Positions 25,045-33,628 of a stretch of 48,850 nucleotides of DNA are shown here, in pieces. Numbering within the stretch: position 1 is the stretch's first letter; each line of letters begins with the position of its first letter. Location: NCBI GenBank assembly GCA_030595715.1, contig JAUVCN010000005.1, positions 1 through 48,850 on the forward strand, in the 5' to 3' direction. The notes under the pieces were generated by a model, which had not been told where the DNA came from, searched no databases, and was given only the letters and a program-made list of their open reading frames with translations. The translations under genes and the position numbers were made by a program. The DNA is from Thermoplasmatales archaeon. Lineage in GTDB: Archaea; Thermoplasmatota; Penumbrarchaeia; Penumbrarchaeales; Penumbrarchaeaceae.

Positions 25045-26280
25045 TCACTTTAATATATTGAGGGATCCTTTTTTTGCTATTTTCAGAATGTCCCCTGCTC
25101 CAAGGATCTTGACCTCATCATCTTCAATATCCAATTTCTCCTTGGAAATAAAGATCTTGTTGCAATACAGATCACTGACCTTATCTTTGAAGACCTCTAG
25201 GTCCTTTCCATTGCTTTTTCCCCATTTGACCTCTCCAACGAGGAAAGGCTTGTTCCTCTTTGTTATAAAAATGTCGATCTCCCTATCAGGTTCCTTAACC
25301 AATTCCACCCTTCCTTCCACGATCTCGGCAATGAATTCACATAAAAATTCCTCAACTGCCAATTGATTGAGTTTGTCAATGGTTGGTTTTATCTCTCCGT
25401 GTTGGATCTCACGATCCTCAAGATTGTAACTTGACTCAAGATAATAATAGAGTTTCATCACGTGTGATGTCAATCTGTAAACGGACTTTCTGCTCTTGTA
25501 TTTTTTATATTTTTTCAGCAGACCCATCTTTTTAAGATTGCTCAGATATGGCAATATACTTGGAGAATAGGGTTGAGTTATTATCCCACGGTCATAAAGG
25601 ATCTTGGCGATCCGATTGTAATCATCCATTCCGGAACCTACCAGAGATATGATAGACTCATAGGTCCTTGTCAATTCCCTTTCCTCCTCAGAGAACACCT
25701 CTCCAACGAGTCCTGGTACCACATATTTGAGGGTTGGGATGATCAGAGAGAGATCCTTACATTTTTCAAGTAGAGGAATTGTCCACGGATCCATCATATA
25801 GGGAGATAAAGATATTGTCTCAACAGGGTCCATATGCTCTGATAAACCATTGATGATATCGATAGGTCCTATCAGGGGTATCCTTACAGGATAGAGAAGT
25901 CCAAGCAAAGGGGATCTGTTAGAGAGGACCTTATCAACAATTTTCAGACTTGACCCGGATAGGATCAAATTTCCATAAGGATGTGAGAGTGCGATCTCAT
26001 CCCACAGGTTCATTGAAAGCCTCTGGAATTCGTCGATAACGATCGTCTCTCCGTCCATGAGCATTTTTTTCAGGTCCTTGATGAAGCTGGAAAGATCATT
26101 ATATTCCCGAGATGTTTCACCCTCCATCAGGATGGAACCGCCCCTCTTGACAAGGAAGAATCGATCATGGTCCAGAAAATTATTCAGCAAGAAAGTCTTA
26201 CCAACCTTCCTCCTGCCAAAAACAAGTAACCAACCACCAAGGTTGGAGAGTTGGGCGACCTCGGATCTATGAACCAGCAT
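25045..26280 (-). CDS. Archaeal AAA ATPase with DUF234-type nuclease-like tail
   Basis: A 411-residue member of the archaeal ATPase group common in thermophile and euryarchaeal genomes. Walker A is GRRKVGKTFLL near residue 25, Walker B 'ETIVIDEFQRL' near 80, and sensor-like 'LILSGSSLKI' follows. A winged-helix region (about 205-265) precedes the C-terminal domain with 'DREIDIFITKRNKPFLVGEVKWGK', a PD-(D/E)xK pattern (E-I-D ... G-E-V-K). Function is unknown; nucleic-acid processing or defence has been suggested for the group. The track starts at TTG 26298, but GGAGG 7 nt before the ATG at 26280 fixes the start. A palindrome covers its transcription start. It lies 270 bp from the island. Confidence 0.85.
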   Translation of the reverse strand: MLVHRSEVAQLSNLGGWLLVFGRRKVGKTFLLNNFLDHDRFFLVKRGGSILMEGETSREYNDLSSFIKDLKKMLMDGETIVIDEFQRLSMNLWDEIALSHPYGNLILSGSSLKIVDKVLSNRSPLLGLLYPVRIPLIGPIDIINGLSEHMDPVETISLSPYMMDPWTIPLLEKCKDLSLIIPTLKYVVPGLVGEVFSEEERELTRTYESIISLVGSGMDDYNRIAKILYDRGIITQPYSPSILPYLSNLKKMGLLKKYKKYKSRKSVYRLTSHVMKLYYYLESSYNLEDREIQHGEIKPTIDKLNQLAVEEFLCEFIAEIVEGRVELVKEPDREIDIFITKRNKPFLVGEVKWGKSNGKDLEVFKDKVSDLYCNKIFISKEKLDIEDDEVKILGAGDILKIAKKGSLNILK

Positions 26281-26281
26281 T

Positions 26282-26313
26282 ATTGAACCTCCGTTCAATA
26301 ATCACGGTTCAAT
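26282..26313 (-). promoter_or_regulatory. Operator-like palindrome at the ATPase promoter
   Basis: ATTGAACC (26282-26289) and GGTTCAAT (26306-26313) form an exact 8-bp inverted repeat, with a third partial copy (ATTGAACGG) between. It lies between the TATA box (TTTATATATT, about 26316-26326) and the ATG, and includes the GGAGG ribosome site. A repressor bound here would cover the transcription start; if the start is further upstream than I predict, the RNA could instead hide the ribosome site. Confidence 0.55.
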
Positions 26314-26331
26314 GAATATATAAATCTTTCC

Positions 26332-27027
26332 TTAGATGATCTTGCCAGTCGATGTGATCCTTATGATCGTCCCATCGATATGATATGTCAACTGGACATT
26401 CTTCTGCTGGACAGAGAACTTCTTCACCTGGATGGTGTGATAGATGCCCTCTATGATCCTGACCGTGTCAAGTTCCATCAGTCCATCGAACTTGTCGATG
26501 ATCGACTGCATATCCCTCTCCGGAAGTATATCTGCCATCAAGAACACTACAGCAATATTCTTCCTCATCGCGACCTCCCTGACCATGATCACAAAGTCAC
26601 CAGCATCCTTGTAACCGAACTTCTCAACGAAGAAGGTAAATGGATTGATAAGGACCCTGTTCACTTTATTCTCATCAAGACCTCTCATGTGTTCGATTAT
26701 TCTTGCGGGAGCCGCCTGGATGAAAAACTTGGAGTATTCCGGACAGGCATTGACGAATTGAAGGTTCTTCATTAGGTCGGAACTGACCTCTTCTTCCATC
26801 AGGTCGAGGATCTCATCCGAGGAAGCTTCCACATCATAAAATGCAACCTGTTCGCCTTTTTCCAGTCCCTCGAGAATATAGCGAAACCCGAACAGGTCCT
26901 TCCTTGAAGAAGGATCGCCAACGAAAAGGTTGATGGTCCCTTTCTTCAACCCGCCATAATGTAAAGCTTCATCAAGTCGGGGGATCCCGCTTGAGACGAC
27001 CTCTTTCTTTCGTCTAACCTTTGACAT
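26332..27027 (-). CDS. KaiC-like RecA-fold protein with degenerate P-loop
   Basis: A 231-residue single-domain KaiC/RadA-like protein. The opening 'SSGIPRLDEALHYGGLKKGT' and 'INLFVGDPSS' match the KaiC pattern (G-x-x-x-LD-x-x-L-x-GG-x-x-x-G), but the Walker A region reads GDPSSRKDLFGF where GxxxxGK(T/S) is expected, so ATP binding is doubtful. A Walker-B-like strand 'VNRVLINPFTFF' and 'VAVVFLMADI'-type strands complete the fold. Such degenerate members may act as scaffolds or regulators; the function here is unknown. A TATA-like TAAATAACC about 25 bp upstream implies a leaderless ATG at 27027, and an inverted repeat lies over the start site. Confidence 0.75.
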   Translation of the reverse strand: MSKVRRKKEVVSSGIPRLDEALHYGGLKKGTINLFVGDPSSRKDLFGFRYILEGLEKGEQVAFYDVEASSDEILDLMEEEVSSDLMKNLQFVNACPEYSKFFIQAAPARIIEHMRGLDENKVNRVLINPFTFFVEKFGYKDAGDFVIMVREVAMRKNIAVVFLMADILPERDMQSIIDKFDGLMELDTVRIIEGIYHTIQVKKFSVQQKNVQLTYHIDGTIIRITSTGKII

Positions 27028-27029
27028 GC

Positions 27030-27049
27030 ACCATACAATCGGGTATGGT
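27030..27049 (-). promoter_or_regulatory. Operator-like inverted repeat of the KaiC-like gene
   Basis: ACCATAC (27030-27036) and GTATGGT (27043-27049) form an exact 7-bp inverted repeat with a 6-bp spacer. It sits between the TATA box (27047-27056) and the ATG at 27027, the position of a repressor operator. Confidence 0.5.
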
Positions 27050-27118
27050 TATTTAGGGATTCTTACGAAGTTCGACAAAAACTGAAAATAGAAGATATGG
27101 AATGGTAACCTGAGTGCG

Positions 27119-27949
27119 ATGGTATCAAATGATGTCGTGTTAAGAGGAGGTTTGATCCTCTCTGTAATGATCCTATCAGCAATTTTTGCAGGATATCTTT
27201 CAGGGTTCACTGAAAAAGCGGAGGATATTACCTTCGAGAAACTTGCATCCAATGTATCAATGGTGTTCAACGAGATCGGTCAAATGGAGGTGGGATCGTC
27301 ATTGATCATTTCCTTTGGGGATCCACCCGATGATATTGAACCATATATCAAGTTCAGGGATACCATTGGAGGGCAGAACCCTTCTTTGAAGGTCCTACCC
27401 GGATCCATCTATCTGGAATTGGATGGGAAACGGAAGTTGATCATTGAAAAAGATAATATAATCCCCACTCACACACCATTGAACGATCAACCGATATCGT
27501 CAACAGCACTCCGAACGATCTCAAGGTCTTCTGGTGGATATTCTACCACGCTTCCTGCCTGTATAAAAATAGAGATAGGAAGGTCCGTTCCGGATATTGG
27601 ATTGTTCATATATCCAATAGTAAACGAGGATAAGGATGCCGACATCCTGAGAGACATTCAACAGTTCGTGGAGGATAATTCGCTTCCGGTCGATGTAGAG
27701 AACAAGACCATGGAAGTTGCGATCGATAATGGATTGGTCCTTCATGAGGCAGGGTTCATAATGGGACCTGGGGATGGGACAGTATTGAAATGGGGAAAAT
27801 GCCCATCAATATTCGTTCTTCCCTACAGTATCGAATTCGAGATCCCCGGGGATGAACAGAGGTATATGGAAGGGTTCACGATCAAGAGGGATATCGAGAT
27901 CAATGATGATGGGTCGAACTCCTGTTCATGGTCGATCTCTTTTTCATAG
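27119..27949 (+). CDS. Membrane-anchored pilin-like protein
   Basis: A 276-residue protein with one N-terminal hydrophobic segment ('LILSVMILSAIFAGYLSGF') followed by an extracellular domain rich in beta strands ('SLIISFGDPP', 'SIYLELDGKRKLIIEKDN'). The layout, a short basic start, one TM and a soluble domain, resembles archaeal pilin-like proteins. Two Cys (in 'PACIK' and 'GKCPSI') could form a disulfide. It converges on the 1515-residue gene with only 5 bp between stops, suggesting a linked role. It is divergent from the KaiC-like gene. The specific function is unknown. Confidence 0.6.
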   Translation: MVSNDVVLRGGLILSVMILSAIFAGYLSGFTEKAEDITFEKLASNVSMVFNEIGQMEVGSSLIISFGDPPDDIEPYIKFRDTIGGQNPSLKVLPGSIYLELDGKRKLIIEKDNIIPTHTPLNDQPISSTALRTISRSSGGYSTTLPACIKIEIGRSVPDIGLFIYPIVNEDKDADILRDIQQFVEDNSLPVDVENKTMEVAIDNGLVLHEAGFIMGPGDGTVLKWGKCPSIFVLPYSIEFEIPGDEQRYMEGFTIKRDIEINDDGSNSCSWSISFS

Positions 27950-27954
27950 AACAG

Positions 27955-30900
27955 TTATCCTTCCCATATCTCACCTTTGATCAGCCACAGATCAGTTGTG
28001 GATGAAAAGGAAGTTACATCATAAAAAATACTGACGATCGCTGATGGAGCTTCCATCACCAGTATCCCGAACGAAACATGCCAGGAGCCGATGTCTTTCC
28101 CGATCAATTCCATCGGCAATGCCAAATTCACCTCTGCATTGAAACCAAGTGTAAGGGAATCTGGGATCTGGACCCCTTCCGGCGCCATATCAGAAACCGA
28201 TATTGGGGTCTCAACCTCTGTGAAAAATAAGATCGATATATAACACATCTCCAGGATCTCATAAGGGAATGTGATCAGATTACCAGAACTATCGGGATCC
28301 TTTATGTTCTCGATCAGGATCAGAATATTTTCATATATCCATTCAAGGAACAATGCAACAGCTTCCCCATCCGCCCGGAGGGACAACTCAACTCCACCAC
28401 CTGCGCTCCCTGAGGCATCTTCAACTTCCATTGTAAGGAATACCCTGATATCAACAATAAGCTCTGATATCATTGCTATGAATCTCTCGAGGAATAGCTC
28501 GACAGACCGTTGAATAAAATGAACAACCGTTTCAAATGAAAGGCCGTATAGATGATAGGCTTCTTCCCAGGCCTCTTTGATCGATGAGAATGCAATTGAA
28601 AGGATCATACCTTTGATCGATATTCCCTGGGACCCACCGTTCGATGAACCCGGGGTTGGATCGCCCCACTTCCATATTCCGAAACCATCATTATCCCTCC
28701 CGATCGAATCACCCTGAACGCCATCGATCCAGACATCGTCGAGAACCACTCCGGAAGGGGACCTCAGTATGATATGGAACCTATCTTCGAGATCCGGTGT
28801 TGAATTCCATCGCCAGATCTCTTCTTCTCCAAGTTCGATTAAAGTGTAAGGATCAGGAGGATGTCGGAGGATCCAGGAACAGATGAATTCGTCATTTTCA
28901 TCGCAAACCTCGATGGTTGAACCGGAGAAAGGATGGGACCTCGGATCGAATACCTCTATCCATGAGAGATTCCCTTCAATAAAGCCCAATTCATTTAGGG
29001 TTGGCGGAAGCTCATCGGGCATTCTGTAACGTAACCTGAATCCAGCATCAAAAACCGCTTGTATCCCCAATGGCGGGATCGGGACCACTGGTTCCACTCC
29101 CAATGAAGATGAGATTGAAACTTCTGATACCCTGTACTCGACAAGTCCTGGAGCATAGAAGGATATTCTTGTCTTGGAGGAACCCTCTTCCCCGAATACA
29201 CCCTCAAGGGAGAAAAGATGTGGATGATCTTCCATGAAAGGGTCCAATTCAATTCTCAGATAAAGGGGCCCTTTCTCGATCGTGATGGTTCCATTGAACC
29301 TCATGGTCCCGTTCTCAACTCGTCTGATACCAAAGTATCCATGAAGGCCGATAGGAGCCATGTCTACTACCATTTCAAGAAGAGCCCCCTCATTACCGTT
29401 GAGTGCCTCCTTTTCGGAAGATAGAACCATATCTAGTGGGCCAAATGACAGACCTACCTCGAACCGATCGATCCCGATCAGTTCACATAGTGTTGAAAGG
29501 ATCTCGGAAAGACCCATCTCGATCAATTCCTTGATAAGATCCTTGATCCCTTCTCGCAATGTCGATGAAAGGTCCATGGTTACGTTTGTTGCCACCCTGC
29601 TGATCTCCGCAAGATCAAGATCACTGTTCTCCATCAGGTCCATGACAATTGGTGGTATTTCCTGAAGAGATGATAGTGAATTGGAAATAATTGGTTCGGA
29701 GGCGTTCAATAGTCTATTGGTGAATTCGACCACCGCTTCCTTTGCCTTATCCATGGCGATATCCATGAGTGTTTCTTCAAGAGTGTACTCAGATCCCTCC
29801 ATTGGCCATGAGGTGTAAGTTGTCAATTGTACCATAAGGTCCACGGCAACTTCCCTGGTTGCGTTTGAACCTCCCTGGGTCGAATGATCGAATTCATACG
29901 ACCGGAGAACGTGAAGTTCAAAATACGAGGTATAAGGAGAGCCATCCGTTGCTGGATCGGTGTCATGAGCTCCGCCAGCATTCATCAGTTCATAGTGAAG
30001 ATCATATCCCGGATCAACGTTCACGATCGTATCCAAATCCATTATTTGCGCTGATCCAAGATAGTCCAATCTCACGTTGGCACCCCTATTCCCCCCCAGA
30101 TCCGGCAGGAAATGCCTTGACCTTGAAAAGGATTCTGAACCGGTAGCATCGTTCATGATCCCCATTATCACCCCGTAGAGGATCTCTTGCAACCGATCAC
30201 TTATCGATGAATTGTTCCATTCCCATGGCAAAGGGAATGGAAGGTTAACATCTCCTCTGGTCGGTGTTAGCTGGAAGGTTCTTCTGATGATCCCTATATC
30301 ATGAACCCCATAACCTGTTCCGACCTCCCTTTCCTTCACTTCATCGAAAGAACTCTCAAGATCGGTCCGGATCATAGTATGAATGATCTGGTCCGGATCA
30401 TCTTTTTCTAACAGGGTGAAGGCGATTTTAAAGAGCAGAGACGGATCGGATAATGCTTCATCGACATCATCAGGAACCGGGATGCCATTTGGTTCATCAC
30501 CGCTTTCAATAACCACCGAACCTGAAAAGGAACAAGATAATACTTCAATGTCCACTTTTTCTGGTATTTCCCGGACCATCTCGTATTCTGCATGGTCCAA
30601 CTGTTCTTCCCGGTGAGTAACATTGTTATACTTATCAGCAAAGAACCCCACCATGGACCCTCCCATCGCTCCGATAGTGGTTTGAACGATGTCCGATAAC
30701 CCTGCCAGCTCTATACTGTTGATGACACACGGACCCAGTTCGGAAACGATGTCCGGAACCGATCCAAGTGAAAGACCAATAAGGAACGATGTCGGCTCCA
30801 TTCTATCATCAAGGGAAGGATAAGAAGCATGTCCCCATCCTTTCCATATTCGATCCCAAGAATCTGTTCCTTCAACTGATAAGCCGTCCATCAGGTCCTC

Positions 30901-32502
30901 GATAGCATTTCTCAGAGCGGATTCCATATGTTCTCTGAGCTGGATCTCAGTTGCGATATATCCTTCATCGACCCCCAGGACCGATGAGATCCCATCGATG
31001 ACAGATCCATTATCCAACAGGTCCACATTGTGAAAATCCGGCTCCACTGGTTCAGGGTCAAAGATAGCAGTGACATTATAAATGGAATATTCCTGCCATT
31101 CATGACCCGAGTTCCCATCCGGGACCATAAGTGAAAAATTCCGTTCCATCCGGCCAAGATCTACCTTTGGATATCCCTCCACTTCTTTCCCATCCCAAAC
31201 TTCTCCCGGGATGGTTTGCAGAAATAGCTTTCCATCATTGCCTTTCAGTGCGGGTTCCAGCCGATAAAATGATCTGATCATATTCCTGACAGCATCATCC
31301 CTATTATCGATCATTCTCCTCCCAAATATGGTTTCGCTCAGATCATCGAACGACTCCGTTGCTTTCACGAACATATTGAATGAACCACCAAATACCTTAA
31401 GCATTCCAGAATCGATCCCGAAATAGTTCACTAGATCAAGGACCATTCTCTCGAGAATGGACAGGAGGAATGGCCGGAGCAGGTCATCGACCGAAGGAGG
31501 ATATTCCTCGGAAAATAGTCCCTCGGAGATCAGAACAAGCATTGCCGGATCAACCGGTCCATCATTATCCTCCAACATCTCCACAATGGTCGGTGAACAT
31601 CCATAAGACCCCCTGACGGACCTCAAAGATGATTCGACATTCATCAAACCTTCAAGATCGAATGAACCCAAATAGGCCTTTGAGAGAAGATGGACCGATA
31701 GGTCCAAACAGCCCTGGATCTCATCATGTGTAAGAAGTTCTGGGATCGTCTCCTCATGTCCTGGAAGGACTGATCTTCCGGATCCGAGGAAGGCTTTGGT
31801 CCTGACAAGCGAAGATACGATATGCTGAAATAATTCGGAAAGTTCAGTTCCAGTCATTGCCATCTCCAGCCGAACCAACCGGTTGACCAGGATATCAGTT
31901 ACGGAAGTCCTCTCGATCTTCAATTCAATAGCTCGAGATGTTGAAAGAGAGGAATCTTCCGTATTCGCCTTGATGTTCATGGAGATGGTCGAATTCGTCC
32001 CCATGGAACCTGGCCTCCATCCATAGGTCCACGGACCCGTTCCATTCGGTTTGGAGCCTGAAATTCCAGATGTTGGCATCATTTGAGAGATCCTTAAAGG
32101 CGTGACCGATATGGAGATATCATCCATGTCAAATCGACATCCATATCCCGACCCATTCCTATCATGGAGCAGGCCCTGAACGATCGATCCCAACCTTTTG
32201 ATCAATCTACCCTCAAGCTCCGAATCCATCCTGGTTGAATTCCATGAACTGGTGTTCGAGACCATCTCTAAAAAGATGTCATCATGCAGGTCATGGATGG
32301 TGAGTTCGATATCACTTACGACCGATGTGAGTTCACCCATTATCCGATGCAGGTCCTCTGCATCTTCGATCTCCTCTTCTCCCTGTTTCTGGAGCCAGAT
32401 CAGATATGAAATGTAACCACTGGATATCACAACAATAATAATGGAAAGGTATGCAAATGCCTCCTTTCCGGAACGATCCTTTCCGATCCTCGAAGATCTC
32501 AC
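27955..32502 (-). CDS. Giant pilin-cluster surface protein (1515 aa)
   Basis: The N terminus has one TM ('AFAYLSIIIVVISSGYISYLI') followed by a heptad-like helix ('EEEIEDAEDLHRIMGELTSV'), as in pilin-like proteins, and then about 1450 extracellular residues without detected repeats. Toward the C terminus 'FDPRSHPFSGSTIEVCDEND' through 'IWKWGDPTPGSSNGGSQGIS' resembles a lamin-tail-type surface domain. The GTG start overlaps the preceding stop by 4 bp (GTGA), so it is translationally coupled to two small pilin-like genes. Halophilic archaea have comparable clusters of one very long and several short pilin-like proteins next to a secretion ATPase; no ATPase is present here. A role as an assembly or adhesin component is inference. 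Confidence 0.6.
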   Translation of the reverse strand: MRSSRIGKDRSGKEAFAYLSIIIVVISSGYISYLIWLQKQGEEEIEDAEDLHRIMGELTSVVSDIELTIHDLHDDIFLEMVSNTSSWNSTRMDSELEGRLIKRLGSIVQGLLHDRNGSGYGCRFDMDDISISVTPLRISQMMPTSGISGSKPNGTGPWTYGWRPGSMGTNSTISMNIKANTEDSSLSTSRAIELKIERTSVTDILVNRLVRLEMAMTGTELSELFQHIVSSLVRTKAFLGSGRSVLPGHEETIPELLTHDEIQGCLDLSVHLLSKAYLGSFDLEGLMNVESSLRSVRGSYGCSPTIVEMLEDNDGPVDPAMLVLISEGLFSEEYPPSVDDLLRPFLLSILERMVLDLVNYFGIDSGMLKVFGGSFNMFVKATESFDDLSETIFGRRMIDNRDDAVRNMIRSFYRLEPALKGNDGKLFLQTIPGEVWDGKEVEGYPKVDLGRMERNFSLMVPDGNSGHEWQEYSIYNVTAIFDPEPVEPDFHNVDLLDNGSVIDGISSVLGVDEGYIATEIQLREHMESALRNAIEDLMDGLSVEGTDSWDRIWKGWGHASYPSLDDRMEPTSFLIGLSLGSVPDIVSELGPCVINSIELAGLSDIVQTTIGAMGGSMVGFFADKYNNVTHREEQLDHAEYEMVREIPEKVDIEVLSCSFSGSVVIESGDEPNGIPVPDDVDEALSDPSLLFKIAFTLLEKDDPDQIIHTMIRTDLESSFDEVKEREVGTGYGVHDIGIIRRTFQLTPTRGDVNLPFPLPWEWNNSSISDRLQEILYGVIMGIMNDATGSESFSRSRHFLPDLGGNRGANVRLDYLGSAQIMDLDTIVNVDPGYDLHYELMNAGGAHDTDPATDGSPYTSYFELHVLRSYEFDHSTQGGSNATREVAVDLMVQLTTYTSWPMEGSEYTLEETLMDIAMDKAKEAVVEFTNRLLNASEPIISNSLSSLQEIPPIVMDLMENSDLDLAEISRVATNVTMDLSSTLREGIKDLIKELIEMGLSEILSTLCELIGIDRFEVGLSFGPLDMVLSSEKEALNGNEGALLEMVVDMAPIGLHGYFGIRRVENGTMRFNGTITIEKGPLYLRIELDPFMEDHPHLFSLEGVFGEEGSSKTRISFYAPGLVEYRVSEVSISSSLGVEPVVPIPPLGIQAVFDAGFRLRYRMPDELPPTLNELGFIEGNLSWIEVFDPRSHPFSGSTIEVCDENDEFICSWILRHPPDPYTLIELGEEEIWRWNSTPDLEDRFHIILRSPSGVVLDDVWIDGVQGDSIGRDNDGFGIWKWGDPTPGSSNGGSQGISIKGMILSIAFSSIKEAWEEAYHLYGLSFETVVHFIQRSVELFLERFIAMISELIVDIRVFLTMEVEDASGSAGGGVELSLRADGEAVALFLEWIYENILILIENIKDPDSSGNLITFPYEILEMCYISILFFTEVETPISVSDMAPEGVQIPDSLTLGFNAEVNLALPMELIGKDIGSWHVSFGILVMEAPSAIVSIFYDVTSFSSTTDLWLIKGEIWEG

Positions 32503-32990
32503 TGAAATGCCTCCGGATCAGGATATGGACATCTTGACATGGGCAAGTAGATCGTGAGATGGACACCATTCAGGAAATCCCAATCCCATGTGGTAACATC
32601 ATCGTGAAGATCGGGAGACCGGGATCTATTGATCCCGATCCAGATCATTGACCAGAGGCCATCTGGGGTAAAGAATAGAATCTCATTCAGCATTTCATCC
32701 ATTGGAGAGATATTTCCTGTTGAGATGATCCCCTGACCCGTCCATATGATCACCTTACTGCTATTTTCATAAAAGATGGGGGTGCCATCAAGAAGATGTT
32801 TCTCCTCGATCGATCTTACAGTTGAAATACCGATCTGTTCAACCTGGAATGACCGGAGATCCCCGCTATCTACCGTGGTATCCCCATTCAACAGATATGT
32901 GGCCCCAGCGGTGATCAAAGATACTGCAGATATCAACATTATCATTGAAATAGGAGTTTCAATACCAGCTAAAGCAACTTTGTTGATCAC
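32499..32990 (-). CDS. Small pilin-like protein
   Basis: 163 residues. The N terminus 'IETPISMIMLISAVSLITAG' is a short polar start followed by one hydrophobic segment, then a soluble beta-rich domain ('SKVIIWTGQGIISTG', 'GVHLTIYLPM'). It starts at a GTG overlapping the previous stop by 4 bp and overlaps the next gene the same way. Middle gene of three coupled pilin-like genes. No enzymatic motif is seen; a structural role in a pseudopilus is inference. Confidence 0.6.
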   Translation of the reverse strand: MINKVALAGIETPISMIMLISAVSLITAGATYLLNGDTTVDSGDLRSFQVEQIGISTVRSIEEKHLLDGTPIFYENSSKVIIWTGQGIISTGNISPMDEMLNEILFFTPDGLWSMIWIGINRSRSPDLHDDVTTWDWDFLNGVHLTIYLPMSRCPYPDPEAFQ

Positions 32991-33430
32991 GTAGACTCCC
33001 CCAATTCACAAATGGATAGACTCCCCGCTTGAACGACCCCATCCAACTCGATCAGGACAGAAGCGGAGTGTGTAACGGAAACCACTCTGAAACCTTCATT
33101 GATGGTTTGAGGTGACCCTTCAATTACAGAGAAAGAAAGGTCAGATCCTTCCGTCCTTATGCGGACAAGGAATGAGATGTCGGATCGAATGAACCTTGAA
33201 CTCTCCTTGAATGTAGTATTTGATGGCAGTTCCAGAAGTCCATCGTTATCGGGATCGAGAAATTCCCAATCCATGACAGACCTCAATATCTGTTCAAATG
33301 GAAACGGCCCTTCCTCTTTATGGATACTTGACGATAATGTTGATATCAGTCCAAAGGTAAGAATGATCGCCAACGAAAATGCTAACAGGTCACCTGCCGG
33401 TGACAAGGACCCAACGTCCTCAACCCTCAT
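32987..33430 (-). CDS. Small pilin-like protein, first gene of cluster
   Basis: 147 residues. The N terminus 'MRVEDVGSLSPAGDLLAFSL' runs into the hydrophobic 'AIILTFGLISTLSSS', then a soluble domain containing 'DPDNDGLLELP', a possible calcium-binding loop. First gene of the coupled set, with its stop overlapping the next GTG. The promoter would lie in the 198-bp gap to the divergent gene at 33629, which has AT-rich stretches on both strands but no other gene. Confidence 0.6.
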   Translation of the reverse strand: MRVEDVGSLSPAGDLLAFSLAIILTFGLISTLSSSIHKEEGPFPFEQILRSVMDWEFLDPDNDGLLELPSNTTFKESSRFIRSDISFLVRIRTEGSDLSFSVIEGSPQTINEGFRVVSVTHSASVLIELDGVVQAGSLSICELGEST

Positions 33431-33628
33431 ATCCTCTTTATCTGCAACATGAGATAATAATTTATCCTACGAGGGAGCAAAATAATTCTTGACATCTAGG
33501 TTGTCGATAGGTTTAATACGAACTCGATTCATTCTGAAATGGGGTTAAGGTCCCGGGATTGTCGGGATTGATGTTCATTTACTGGCATCAACTCTACCTT
33601 GGAACCCTTGCAATAATGGAGGAATAAT

